A stretch of 64,000 bases of DNA, taken from contig CAVYRS010000001.1 in assembly GCA_963770995.1 (NCBI GenBank), positions 682,001 to 746,000 of the forward strand. The letters run 5' to 3'. The notes beneath the pieces are model-generated. The model ran no database searches and was not told the origin of the DNA. It saw nothing but the letters and a program-made list of their open reading frames with translations. A program made the translations under genes and the position numbers. This DNA comes from CAVSWN01 sp963770995. Its GTDB lineage: Bacteria; Acidobacteriota; Vicinamibacteria; Vicinamibacterales; CAVVIG01. Each line of letters begins with the position of its first letter. Position 1 is the stretch's first letter. Below are positions 1 through 9,175 of this stretch, piece after piece.

Positions 1-275
1 ATCGGCGACGGGAACGGGAACGGGAGCAGGATTGGGGGGCCGCTCGGGCCCGACGTTCTTGCTCTCGGCGCCTTCGCTCCGTGCGGAGGCGTCCTCGGGA
101 ACGTCGACCTCTGGGGCGTCGTCCTTGGTGCTGTCATCGTCGGCGCGGGAGTCGCGGGCGAGGCCGGTCTCGGCGTCGACGTGCCCAGCACCGGCGCCGG
201 CGTCGGGGGCGGAGTCGGCTGCTGAGCGTTTGTGACGGCGATCAGCGCGAGCAACGAGACGAACGCGAACCGCAT
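1..275 (-). CDS. Secreted proline-rich protein, partial (runs off left edge)
   Basis: The ATG at 275 opens a frame starting MRFAFVSLLALIAV, a clear signal peptide, followed by a segment rich in Pro, Thr and Ala. The frame stays open to base 1, so the C-terminus lies outside the window. From about position 190 leftwards a different minus frame has the stronger coding look (third positions almost all G or C; residues VDAETGLARDSRADDDS...), so a one-base frameshift near 175-200 is possible. No family is recognised. It is probably exported, and function is unknown. Confidence 0.4.
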   Translation of the reverse strand, partial: MRFAFVSLLALIAVTNAQQPTPPPTPAPVLGTSTPRPASPATPAPTMTAPRTTPQRSTFPRTPPHGAKAPRARTSGPSGPPILLPFPFPSP

Positions 276-371
276 CAGCGTGCTGCCTACATCTCCACTC
301 TATAGCGGCCGTCGCGAGGTCACAACTGGGCGTACTACCAGCTAGCAGCCTCAACCGCCACCTGTCGATCG

Positions 372-2729
372 TCACTGCCGCGCCATCGCCAGATTGAAGC
401 GCTCCTCCGGCGTAATGAGATGGTCGTGATCGTCTTTGCCGATGTCGATCTGCACCCAGTGGATCTGGCCGGTGAACGTGTTGCCTTGCGGACCGTAGTC
501 CGGTGATGCGGGCGACCCGCTGTCGCTCCCGACGTCGCAGGCCTCGTCTGCGGAATAGCCCATCGGCTGCGTCTGGTCGACGCGGCCCTTGCCGACCGGC
601 TTGCCGTCGAAGTAAAGCGTCACGTCGCCGCCCTTGGCGAGGCCGCCGCCGTCGTATTTGAACTCCATCCGCACCTGATGCTTGCCGGCCGGAATGGCCG
701 CATCGGACTCGGCGAAGTAGTGGTTGATGCCGAAAAAGTTATAGCAGTACTTCAGCTTCCCGTCCTTGGCGTAGAGCGTCCACCCGCCCACCGAGCCACC
801 CTGGGTGATGATGACGCCCGTGGCCCCGGTCGTCGGCACGGTGACTTCCGCCGTGACTGCATGCGATTTGTTCTTGACGTTCACCACACACCACTCGCTC
901 ACGCGCATGCCGGGGAACAGGAGCTGCGTGTTGCCGCGAATCAGCTGCGGACGCCCGGCGATGTCCGGGTTGATGCGCTCGAAGCCGCGGTCGTCGAGCG
1001 GGACGACGTTGTATTTCGTGGCCTCGATCAGCCACAGCCGCTGCAGCTCGGCGAGCTTCTTCGGATTCTCCGCGGCGATGTTCTTCGACTGCGTCCAGTC
1101 ATCAGGGCCGTAGAGCTCCCAGACATCCGTGTCGAAGGGCGGCGGCTGATCGGCCTTCCACGGCGTCCGGTGCTTCGTGACGGCCGTCCACCCCTCATGG
1201 TAGATGCCGCGGTTGCCCATCATCTCGAAGTACTGGACGAGGTGCGTCTCCGGCGCCTTTGCGTCCTTGAAACTGGGCGCCATGCTGACACCCTCGAACG
1301 GCGCCTGCTGGATGCTGTTGACGATGGTCGGCTCGGGGAGGCCGGCGACTTCGAGGATCGTCTTCGCCACGTCGATCACGTGGTAGAACTGCGTCCGCAT
1401 CTCACCCTTGCCCTTGACGCCCTTCGGCCAATGCACGATCGCGCCGTTGCGTGTCCCTCCCCAGTGCGAGGCGACCTGCTTGGTCCACTGGTACGGCGCG
1501 CACAGCGCGTGCGCCCAGCCGACGGCGTAGTGGTTGTACGCCTTGGGCGTGCCGAAGTCGTCGATCTTGCTGAGCAGAAACTCTGTCGTCTCGATCCCCG
1601 GCATGCCGTTGAGCGTCGTCATCTCGTTGAAGCAGCCGTTGATCGTGCCCTCGGCTGACGCGCCGTTGTCGCCGATGATCAGGTAAATCAGCGTGTCGTC
1701 GAGGATGTTCAGATCCTCGAGCGTGTCGACGAGCTGCCCGATGTAGTGGTCGACCTGTTCGAGGAAGCCGGCGTAAATCTCCATCTGCCGAGCGAGCACC
1801 GGCTTCAGATCCGCCGGCATCTCGTCCCAGGCCGGTATTTCCTTGTGACGCGCCGTCAGCACGGCGTCCTTCGGGATGACGCCGAGCTTCTTCTGCCTGG
1901 CGAACGTCTCCTCGCGGAGCGTGTCCCAGCCGCCGTCGAACTTGCCTTTGTACTTGTCCGACCATTCCTTCGGGACGTGGTGCGGCGCGTGGGTCCCTCC
2001 TGGCGCGAAGTAGACGAAGAAGGGCTTGTCCGGCATCAGCGCTTTCTGCTGGCGGATCCAGGTGGTGGCGCGATTCGCGAGATCCTCGGTCAGCGTGTAG
2101 CCCTCTTCAGGCGTCTTCGGCGGCTCGACCGCCGTGGTGCCTTCGTGCAACCCGGGGTAGTACTGGTTTGCCTCGCCGCCGACGAAGCCGTAGAAATGCT
2201 CGAAGCCCGAGCCGGTCGGCCATTGGTGGAAGGGGCCCACCGGGGTCACCTCCCAGGCCGGCACTTCGTGACATTTGCCGAACTGCGCCGTGGAATAGCC
2301 GTTCAGCCGCAGAATCTCGGCGAGCGGCGCTTTCTCCTTCGGCCGGATGCTGTTGTTCCCCGGCGCCGACGTCGCCATCTCGGTGATCGCGCCCATCCCG
2401 ACCGAATGGTGGTTTCGGCCCGTGAGCATGGCCTGGCGCGTCGGCGAGCAGAGCGCCGTCGTGTGGAAGCGAAGGTACTTGAGCCCGTCCTTCGCCAGCC
2501 GTTCGGCTGTCGGCGTGTTGCACGGACCGCCGAACGCGGACGACGACCCGAAGCCCGCATCGTCGATCAGGGCGATCAGCACGTTCGGCGCGCCCGTCGG
2601 CGGATGCAGCGGCACGATCGGCGGGTATTTCGTGTTCGGATCCTTGGCGTCATAAGTGGTCAGCCCGACCGGCTTGGGGTCCGGGATCGGGAGGATGTCG
2701 CGTTTCACGTTGTCGTTCGGTGTGCCCAT
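372..2729 (-). CDS. Arylsulfatase (AtsD-like, about 785 aa)
   Basis: Sulfatase of the alkaline-phosphatase superfamily that hydrolyses sulfate esters. The active-site Cys that is converted to formylglycine lies in ALCSPTRQAMLTGRNHHS (CxPxR signature). The metal-binding start is NVLIALIDDAGFG, and the later DNGAS and HWGGTRNG motifs fit the fold. I chose the ATG at 2729 (MGTPNDNVKRD) because GGAGG sits 7 nt upstream; the open frame reaches 2789 without support. No signal peptide is seen, so it may be cytoplasmic. At about 785 aa it resembles the long sulfatases typified by mycobacterial AtsD, with an extra C-terminal beta domain. It starts 31 nt after the end of the upstream sulfatase, so the two form an operon. 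Natural substrate unknown. Confidence 0.9.
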   Translation of the reverse strand: MGTPNDNVKRDILPIPDPKPVGLTTYDAKDPNTKYPPIVPLHPPTGAPNVLIALIDDAGFGSSSAFGGPCNTPTAERLAKDGLKYLRFHTTALCSPTRQAMLTGRNHHSVGMGAITEMATSAPGNNSIRPKEKAPLAEILRLNGYSTAQFGKCHEVPAWEVTPVGPFHQWPTGSGFEHFYGFVGGEANQYYPGLHEGTTAVEPPKTPEEGYTLTEDLANRATTWIRQQKALMPDKPFFVYFAPGGTHAPHHVPKEWSDKYKGKFDGGWDTLREETFARQKKLGVIPKDAVLTARHKEIPAWDEMPADLKPVLARQMEIYAGFLEQVDHYIGQLVDTLEDLNILDDTLIYLIIGDNGASAEGTINGCFNEMTTLNGMPGIETTEFLLSKIDDFGTPKAYNHYAVGWAHALCAPYQWTKQVASHWGGTRNGAIVHWPKGVKGKGEMRTQFYHVIDVAKTILEVAGLPEPTIVNSIQQAPFEGVSMAPSFKDAKAPETHLVQYFEMMGNRGIYHEGWTAVTKHRTPWKADQPPPFDTDVWELYGPDDWTQSKNIAAENPKKLAELQRLWLIEATKYNVVPLDDRGFERINPDIAGRPQLIRGNTQLLFPGMRVSEWCVVNVKNKSHAVTAEVTVPTTGATGVIITQGGSVGGWTLYAKDGKLKYCYNFFGINHYFAESDAAIPAGKHQVRMEFKYDGGGLAKGGDVTLYFDGKPVGKGRVDQTQPMGYSADEACDVGSDSGSPASPDYGPQGNTFTGQIHWVQIDIGKDDHDHLITPEERFNLAMARQ

Positions 2730-2760
2730 CGCGTTGCCTCCAGTTGTTGACCGATGCCCG

Positions 2761-5132
2761 TTACTGCCGTGCCATCGCGACCTTCGCAAGCGCCGCTTCC
2801 TGTTCTTTGGAATCGAGCAGGAGCTTGCCGGAGACGTCCACCGTCACGCTGTGGATCGTGCCCGTGAACTCGAAGGGCGGCTGATAGAGCGCGCTGATGG
2901 TCGAACCGGGATTGCGCCCGACGGCGACGCCGGAGCCGAGGCCGAGACACAAGCGGCACGGTGTACGGCAGCAACGACTCGCCTACGAGCTTGTCGTTGA
3001 TGTAGAGCAGGGCCTTTCCCGGCGAACCCTTGCCCTTCGCCAGATCGGGCTTGCCGGTCGGCTCGAATTCATAGCGGAGCCGCACCTTCCCGTCAGGCAC
3101 CGCCGCGGTCGACTCCACGTGGAACTGTTCCGCGCCGACGTAGTTGTGCACGTAGTGCAGCTTCTTGTCCTTCACGAACAGCGTGTAGCCGCCCGACGTT
3201 GCTGCCGTGGCAGACGACGACGCCTTCCGCGCCGCCCTTGGGAATCTCGACGTCCGCGGTGATGCTGTGCGCGCGGTTGAGCACCTTGGCGGCGACGTTC
3301 TCGGGCACGGTCTGCGTGCCGGGATAGTAGGAGTAGACCTGCCGGTCCGCCGTCAGCTCCGGGCGTTCGTCGGCGAAGCGCATCTGGCCGCGGCTGTCGA
3401 GCGGGAGCACGTTGTACTTGCCGGCTTCGGTGTACCAGGTCGCGATCATTTCGATCAGCTTGTCGCGGTTGGCCGCCGCGAGATTGTTCGTCTCGGTGGG
3501 ATCCTTGCGGAGGTCGTAGAGCTCCCAGTGTTTGGCGTCGAGCTCGCGCAGCTTGTCTTCCGTGAGCGCCATCGCGCCGAAGCCGATCCCGGCTTCCGTG
3601 AAGGACGGTCCCGGCACGGGGCACACGGCGCGCCATCCATCCTGGTAGATCGATCGGTGCGCGAACATCTCGAAGTACTGCGTCTTGTGCCGGCTCTCGG
3701 CCTTTCCGTCGTCGAACGTGTGCGCGAAGCTGACGCCTTCGATCGGCGACTGCGTCACGCCACGAACGGTGGCCGGCGGCTCGAGACCCAGCGCGTCGAG
3801 CACGGTCGGCACCATGTCGATCGCGTGCGCGAACTGCTGCCGCATCTCGCCCCTGGCCTTGATGCCCTTCGGCCAGTGCACGATGAACGGATCGCTGACG
3901 CCGCCGCGATACGTTTCCCGCTTCCAGCGCCGGAACGGGGTGTTGCCCGCGAACGTCCAGCCCCAGGCGTAGTGGTTGAAGTACTTCGGCCCGCCGAGAT
4001 CGTCGATCGCCGCGAGGTTCTGCTGGAGATCGTCGGGCACGTTGTTGAAGAACTTGTTCTCGTTGACGGATCCGGTCGGCCCGCCTTCGGCGCTCGCGCC
4101 GTTGTCGGAGATCAGCATGATCAGCGTGTTGTCGAGCTGTCCCAGGCCCTTCAGGAACTCGAGCAGGCGCCCGACCTGGTGATCCATGTGCTCGCAGAAG
4201 CCCGCGAACACTTCCATCATGCGCGCGTAGAGTTTGCGTTCGTCCGCCGGGAGCGTGTCCCAGTCCTGGACGTCCGGGTCGTGCCGGGACAGCACGGCGT
4301 CCTTCGGCATGATGCCGAGCTCTTTCTGCTTCGCGAACACACGCTCCCGGAACTTGTCCCAGCCATCGTCGAACTTGCCCTTGTACTTGTCGGCCCACTC
4401 CTTCGGCACGTGATGCGGCGCATGGTCCGCGCCTGGAGCGAAGTAGAGAAAGAACGGTTTGTCGGGCGCGACCTGCTTGAGATCGGCGATGAACGCGATG
4501 GCCCGATCGGCGAGATCTTCGGTGAGGTGATAGCCCTGTTCCGGCGTCTTCGGCGGGTCGACCTGATGGTTGTCGTAGACGAGGTCCGGATAGTACTGAT
4601 GCGTGTCGCCGCCCAGAAACCCGTAGTAGCGCTCGAAGCCGCGGCCGAGCGGCCAGCGATCGTACGGGCCGGCGGCGCTGATCTGCTCGGCTGGCGTCAG
4701 GTGCCACTTGCCGATGCAATAGGTGGCGTAGCCGTGCTGCTGCAGCATCTCGGACAGGAACCCGTTCTCGAACGGAATCGCGCCGTTGCCGCCCGGAAAT
4801 CCGGTGGATCCTTCGGTGATGCACGACATCGCGTTCGAGTGGTGGTTGCGGCCGGTCAGGATGCACGAGCGCGTCGGCGAGCAGAGCGCCGTCGTGTGCA
4901 TGTTGGTGTAGAGCAACCCGTTCTTCGCCAGCTGGTCGATGTTGGGCGTGTTGATCGGACCGCCGTAACAGCCGAGCTGTCCGAAGCCCGTGTCGTCGAT
5001 CACGATGAAGAGCACGTTGGGCGCGCCGGCCTTGGCCCGCTCTGGCGCTGGCCACGCGGGTTCGGACTCCTCGATCGTGCGGCCCATGCGGCCGGGAAAC
5101 GCCGTTCCCGGCTTGTATTCCTTGATTGCCAT
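2761..5132 (-). CDS. Second arylsulfatase (AtsD-like), two apparent frameshifts in the C-terminal domain
   Basis: Paralog of the downstream sulfatase. It starts at ATG 5132 (MAIKEYKPGTAF) behind a GGGGGAAAG ribosome-binding site. The catalytic core is intact: NVLFIVIDDTGFG, then ALCSPTRSCILTGRNHHS with the formylglycine Cys, then SDNGASAEGG. Near 3190-3195 one extra base (GTCGGG where GTCGG is expected) shifts the frame. The protein continues in the next frame as GGYTLFVKDKKLHYVHNYVG. Near 2945-2955 a second extra base shifts it again, to LGLGSGVAVGRNPG and on to the stop at 2761. Read across both shifts, it matches the paralog to the end. If the shifts are real, a 679-aa protein ending at 3093 with a scrambled tail is made. 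No signal peptide. Confidence 0.85.
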
Positions 5133-5232
5133 CGTCTTTCCCCCCGGACGAGCTGGTTGTCAGTGAGTCATCGGCGCGTTACGATGAGTTAGCTCCTACT
5201 TGAGAACTGTGTGAGGTCATTCCAAGATCCCC

Positions 5233-5424
5233 ATGCCTCGTGTGACCCTTCGAGCGAATGAGTCGGTGGACGGCAAGGAAGACGCCGTCAGCGAATACAT
5301 TTGTGACTGGCCCGATTGCCCCAATGTCGCCGTGCACGTCGTCGGCGTCGTGCGCGAACTACGATCCTTCGCGGCTGTGTGCGCCGACCACAAGCGCATG
5401 CTGGCCGAGCGTTCGAAGCGCTGA
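5233..5424 (+). CDS. Small Cys/His protein of unknown function (63 aa)
   Basis: A 63-residue protein with CDWPDCPN near residue 25 and CADH near residue 49. The C-x4-C ... C-x2-H spacing could bind a metal ion. It has no signal peptide, so it is probably cytoplasmic. It lies between the sulfatase operon (divergent) and the DUF2490-like gene, whose stop is only 7 nt away in convergent orientation. I recall similar short proteins with a C-x-W-P-x-C-P core from other environmental bacteria, but cannot name a family or function. A chance open frame cannot be excluded. Confidence 0.5.
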   Translation: MPRVTLRANESVDGKEDAVSEYICDWPDCPNVAVHVVGVVRELRSFAAVCADHKRMLAERSKR

Positions 5425-5431
5425 CGTAGCT

Positions 5432-6190
5432 TCAAGGCTCGTGCGAGGTCTGACGGTGCAGCAGCCCTTCCTTGAAACTGAACCTGATATTCAAGCGGAA
5501 GATGTTGTCGGAGAGGGTCATCGGATCGCCGGCGGCTGAGCGCTGTAGCTGCGGCATGTACAGGAATTCGAGCCGCAGCCGGTCGTTGCGGACATAGCCG
5601 GCGCCCGCCCCGAACCGAAGCTCTTCGACGAAGCCGTCGTTGACGTCGATGAACGGCTCCACTGAGGCGATCCCGTAGAACGTGCGCGGCTTCCACGCCC
5701 GTGCGCTCAGCGGAAATTCGGCGCCGACACGGGTTCGGAGGCGCTCTTTCCACTGGATGCCGTCGTCGCTCTTGTCTATCCGACGCCACTCAAACCGGGT
5801 CAGGTTGTAGAGATGCACGTGCACGGCGTTGGGCAGATAGACTTTCGCGCCGACAAATGGTCGCAGTTCGTTCGAGTCGCCCGAGGATGGATCCTCCCTT
5901 GTCCAACTCATCAACAAGCCGCCCACTCCTTCGAGCCAGGGCCTGACCTTGTAGATCAGGTTCGGGGCCGTGACGCGGAACGTCTTCGAATCGTTCTCCG
6001 GCGTCTCGTAAAAGGTGACGACCAGCGCGCCGGAGAGACGACCGACGACAGGATGCGAAAAGTAGGTGGAGACTCGATATTGGTTGTCGGGGGAACTTGA
6101 CGATTGCGCGTTCGCGTCCCGTGCCGCGAGAACAGCCAGGGCAAGAACGGCCGCGCGACATGGCTGCGGACTCTTGAGGAACGAACGCAC
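5432..6190 (-). CDS. DUF2490-like outer-membrane protein
   Basis: Exported beta-strand-rich protein of about 252 aa. The tail alternates polar and aromatic residues and ends near NIFRLNIRFSF, typical of outer-membrane barrels. The motifs resemble DUF2490 proteins (RLRTRVGAEF, WKPRTFYGIASVEPF, RLRLEFLYMPQ). The frame is open to 6406, but the likely start is the GTG at 6190, which gives VRSFLKSPQPCR followed by a hydrophobic stretch and cleavage after DANAQ. No strong ribosome-binding site precedes it, so the start is uncertain. It is divergent from the MscS gene, sharing the 6191-6430 promoter region. Role in the envelope is unknown. Confidence 0.65.
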   Translation of the reverse strand: MRSFLKSPQPCRAAVLALAVLAARDANAQSSSSPDNQYRVSTYFSHPVVGRLSGALVVTFYETPENDSKTFRVTAPNLIYKVRPWLEGVGGLLMSWTREDPSSGDSNELRPFVGAKVYLPNAVHVHLYNLTRFEWRRIDKSDDGIQWKERLRTRVGAEFPLSARAWKPRTFYGIASVEPFIDVNDGFVEELRFGAGAGYVRNDRLRLEFLYMPQLQRSAAGDPMTLSDNIFRLNIRFSFKEGLLHRQTSHEP

Positions 6191-6430
6191 CGCGAGTCGC
6201 AAAGCACGAAGCGAGCCGCGCTGAGGCGACGCCGTCCGTGCCCCGGACGCGTCCCTCGGCTCCAACAATCCGAAAGGCTCACAGCGTTTCGGAAGCGGCT
6301 GATGAGATTTCGTGACCCGGCTTCCACGGCGCCGACGTTCGTGCCTCGGTCGGTTCGCGCGTCCGCGTGCGGGAGCCGGCTGACGAGCAGGACGCGCTGG
6401 GGGCATGGGACTTGCGCCACAACCATTGGA

Positions 6431-8113
6431 ATGCTGTCGACAACACGGCTTGGCCTTCTGACCTTCATTCTCATCGCGCTTTCAAGCGGGTTCCGAGTGG
6501 CGGCGCAAACCGCCGCCGATGAGAAGGAGGCCGAGCTCGCGACTGCTCCGGTCGAGCTCGACGGGACCGTGGTGCTCCGTGTGCGCGGGGTTTCGTCGTT
6601 TCCCGCCAAGGACCGTGCGGCTCTCATTGGAGCGAACATCGCCGCTGTCGCGGCCGACCAGACAATTGCGATCGATTCGCTGGCGGCAATCGACAAGGAG
6701 GGCGCGACCACAATCGTGGCGGATGGCCGTTCGATCATGACGGTCACCGATGCGGACGCCAGCTTGGAGCAGGTTCAGCGGTCCGTTCTCGCCGCCGCGC
6801 ACGTGCGCCGGTTGCACCAAGCCATCGGCGCCTATCGGGCTGCGCGTTCCTTCAACGCGCTGCGGCGCGGCACTGTCAACAGTGTGATTGCCACGTTCGC
6901 ACTTGCGGTCCTGTTCGTCGGGTTCTCATGGCTCTGGCGACGGGTCGATGTTCTTCTGACGAGTCGCCTGAAGGCGCGAATCCACTCCGTCGGAATCCAG
7001 TCGCTCGAGTTGATGCGCGCCGAGCAGATCTGGGCAGCTGTGAGAAGCGGGCACCGCGGTCTTCGGGTAGTCGTCTTGCTGGCCTGTGCCCTCGCGTACG
7101 GCAACTTCGTGCTTGCACAGTTCCCCTGGACTCGCAGTCTCTCGAAGGAGATGCTCGCGCTGGCATTCGAACCGCTGCAGGTGATCGGTACGCGCACCCT
7201 TGCACATGTCCCGAATCTCGTCTTTCTGGCGGTGCTGTTCGTCGTCGTTCGCCTGGCGCTCAAGGTGATCGGCCTCCTCTTCGTGGCCGTCGGCCAGGGG
7301 AGCGTGACGTTCAAGAGTTTCGATCCCGAGTGGGCGCAGCCGACTTACAAGATCTTGCGCGTGGCCGTCGTCGCCTTCGCCGTCGTCGTGGCCTATCCCT
7401 ATATCCCTGGGGCCGGGTCCGCCGCGTTCCAAGGGGTTTCGTTGTTCATCGGCATCGTGTTCTCGCTGGGATCCTCCTCGGCGATCTCCAACATGATCGC
7501 CGGGTACATGATCACCTACCGGCGTGCGTTCAAGACGGGGGATCGCGTGAAGATCGGTGACATGAGCGGTGACATCATCGAGACGCGGCTCCAGGTGACG
7601 CATCTGCGTTCGGTCAAGAACGAAGAACTGGTGGTTCCGAATTCGTTGATCCTGTCGAGCCAGGTCCTCAACTACAGCTCTCTGGCTCGAGCCGACGGCC
7701 TCATCCTTCACACCCAGGTGGGAATCGGATACGAAACGCCGTGGCGCCAGGTTGAAGCGCTGCTGATCGCAGCCGCAGAGCGGACGCCTGGATTGGCGAG
7801 GGAACCGCCCCCGTTCATTCTGGAGAAAGAACTGGGCGACTTCGCGGTCGTCTACGAGCTGAACGTGTACTGTCGCGACGTTCACGCGATGGGCAAGCTC
7901 TACGCCGCGCTGCATCGCAACATTCTCGACCTGTTCAACGAGTACGGCGTACAGATCATGACGCCGAGATACGAGCGCGATCCCGACCAACCGAAGGTCG
8001 TGGCCCGCAAGGACTGGTACGTATCGCCGGCGGTGCCGCCGGCGGATGAGGCGTCGTCGAAACCGCGTCACCCCACCTCGTCGCCTCTGACCCTTCCCGT
8101 CCGGCGCAAATAG
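6431..8113 (+). CDS. MscS-family mechanosensitive ion channel
   Basis: About 560 aa. It begins with a signal peptide (MLSTTRLGLLTFILIALSSG, cleavage near VAAQ), then a periplasmic part of about 120 residues, several transmembrane helices, and the MscS core. The pore helix region GIVFSLGSSSAISNMIAGYM is followed by the beta domain (GDRVKIGDMSGDI, HLRSVKNEELVVPNS) and a cytoplasmic alpha/beta domain. Such channels release solutes on hypo-osmotic shock. I chose the ATG at 6431; the frame is open from 6104 but that extension is Arg-rich noise overlapping the divergent gene's promoter. The C-terminal 40 residues are polar and probably disordered. MscS family is secure; the gating stimulus is not. 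Confidence 0.9.
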   Translation: MLSTTRLGLLTFILIALSSGFRVAAQTAADEKEAELATAPVELDGTVVLRVRGVSSFPAKDRAALIGANIAAVAADQTIAIDSLAAIDKEGATTIVADGRSIMTVTDADASLEQVQRSVLAAAHVRRLHQAIGAYRAARSFNALRRGTVNSVIATFALAVLFVGFSWLWRRVDVLLTSRLKARIHSVGIQSLELMRAEQIWAAVRSGHRGLRVVVLLACALAYGNFVLAQFPWTRSLSKEMLALAFEPLQVIGTRTLAHVPNLVFLAVLFVVVRLALKVIGLLFVAVGQGSVTFKSFDPEWAQPTYKILRVAVVAFAVVVAYPYIPGAGSAAFQGVSLFIGIVFSLGSSSAISNMIAGYMITYRRAFKTGDRVKIGDMSGDIIETRLQVTHLRSVKNEELVVPNSLILSSQVLNYSSLARADGLILHTQVGIGYETPWRQVEALLIAAAERTPGLAREPPPFILEKELGDFAVVYELNVYCRDVHAMGKLYAALHRNILDLFNEYGVQIMTPRYERDPDQPKVVARKDWYVSPAVPPADEASSKPRHPTSSPLTLPVRRK

Positions 8114-8321
8114 CGTTCGAACATCTTGTCGAGAGCACGCGCGGTCCACACCGGCGCAACTGAGAGCATGCGGATACTCAGAGGCACTCACGACCTCTCG
8201 TGAACACGACGATCCATTGAGAGTCGTTGGCAGCGGACCAGAGCGTCACGGATAGTCAGATTGGTACAGTTCATGCGGCACTCGTGCGACGGCGCTGAAA
8301 GCACACTGAAAGGAACGACAC

Positions 8322-9110
8322 ATGAGCACGCGATATCTTGTCCTTGGACTCGCCGCTGGTTTGATGCTGTACACGTCACCAGCATCGGCACAATCGGCGT
8401 CAGCAGCGGCGGCGGCACCATCGACAACACCGCCATCGGCGACGGAAGCGTGGCAGGTCGAGGTTGTCCCGTATCTCTGGGGCTCGGGCATTAAAGGCCC
8501 GGTCGGCATTGGAAACCGAACCGCTGACATCGATGCATCTTTCGCCAACATTCTCAGCCATCTGCACTTTGCCGCCATGGGTCTCGCTGAGGCGCGGCGC
8601 GACAAGTTGGTCGTGCTGTCAGACGTTATCTACACGGATCTTCGCGGCCAGCGCGCGACTCCCGGGCCGCTGTTTGCCAGCGTGGACCCGCAGCAGAGGA
8701 TGTTCATCCTCACTCCGGAAGCCGGCTACCGGATTCTGGACACTGAGGGCACATCGCTCGACGTTGTCGGCGGCATCCGCTACTGGCGCCTGAAGTCAGA
8801 ACTGGAGTTCCGGTCAGGTGTGCTGCCGGGCATCGGCCTGGAGGCCAGCCGCGGTTGGGTTGATGGGATCGTCGGCGCGAGAGCCAGGAGGACGCTGCCG
8901 CGCAAGTGGTGGGCCTCCGCCTATGGGGATCTCGGTGCTGGCGGCTCGGAGTTCACCTATCAGATTGTCGGAAACGCAGGCCTGGATATCCGCGAGCGCT
9001 ACGCCCTGGTCCTGGGCTACCGCTATCTCAAGGTGGACTACGACAAGGACAACTTTCTGTTCGACACCGCGATGAAGGGGCCGCTGTTCGGTTTCACGAT
9101 CAAGTTTTGA
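8322..9110 (+). CDS. Outer-membrane beta-barrel protein
   Basis: A 262-aa protein with a signal peptide (MSTRYLVLGLAAGLMLYTSPASA), an Ala/Thr/Pro-rich linker, then an eight-to-ten-strand barrel-like pattern (WQVEVVPYLWGSGIKG, VVGGIRYWRLKSELEF, ALVLGYRYLKVDYDKD), ending in GFTIKF with the terminal Phe favoured by the BAM complex. An AAAGGAA ribosome-binding site precedes the ATG. It resembles acidobacterial and proteobacterial outer-membrane proteins of unknown function. It stands alone, 208 nt after the MscS gene and convergent with the RND operon. Confidence 0.7.
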   Translation: MSTRYLVLGLAAGLMLYTSPASAQSASAAAAAPSTTPPSATEAWQVEVVPYLWGSGIKGPVGIGNRTADIDASFANILSHLHFAAMGLAEARRDKLVVLSDVIYTDLRGQRATPGPLFASVDPQQRMFILTPEAGYRILDTEGTSLDVVGGIRYWRLKSELEFRSGVLPGIGLEASRGWVDGIVGARARRTLPRKWWASAYGDLGAGGSEFTYQIVGNAGLDIRERYALVLGYRYLKVDYDKDNFLFDTAMKGPLFGFTIKF

Positions 9111-9175
9111 AGGAGTCGCGACAGGCCAGCCTGCTTGTGACCCGTTTGAGGGTGAGACCTTCAGGCCCGGGGACT

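Noticed and set aside
3207..5192. Long plus-strand open frames opposite the sulfatases (also 678-1658, 1746-2750)
   Set aside because: They are antisense shadows of high-GC genes, Arg/Val/His-rich with no motifs or ribosome-binding sites, while the minus frames hold complete sulfatase motifs.
6104..6430. N-terminal extension of the MscS protein
   Set aside because: The extension is basic, lacks structure and overlaps the divergent gene; ATG 6431 starts a proper signal peptide.
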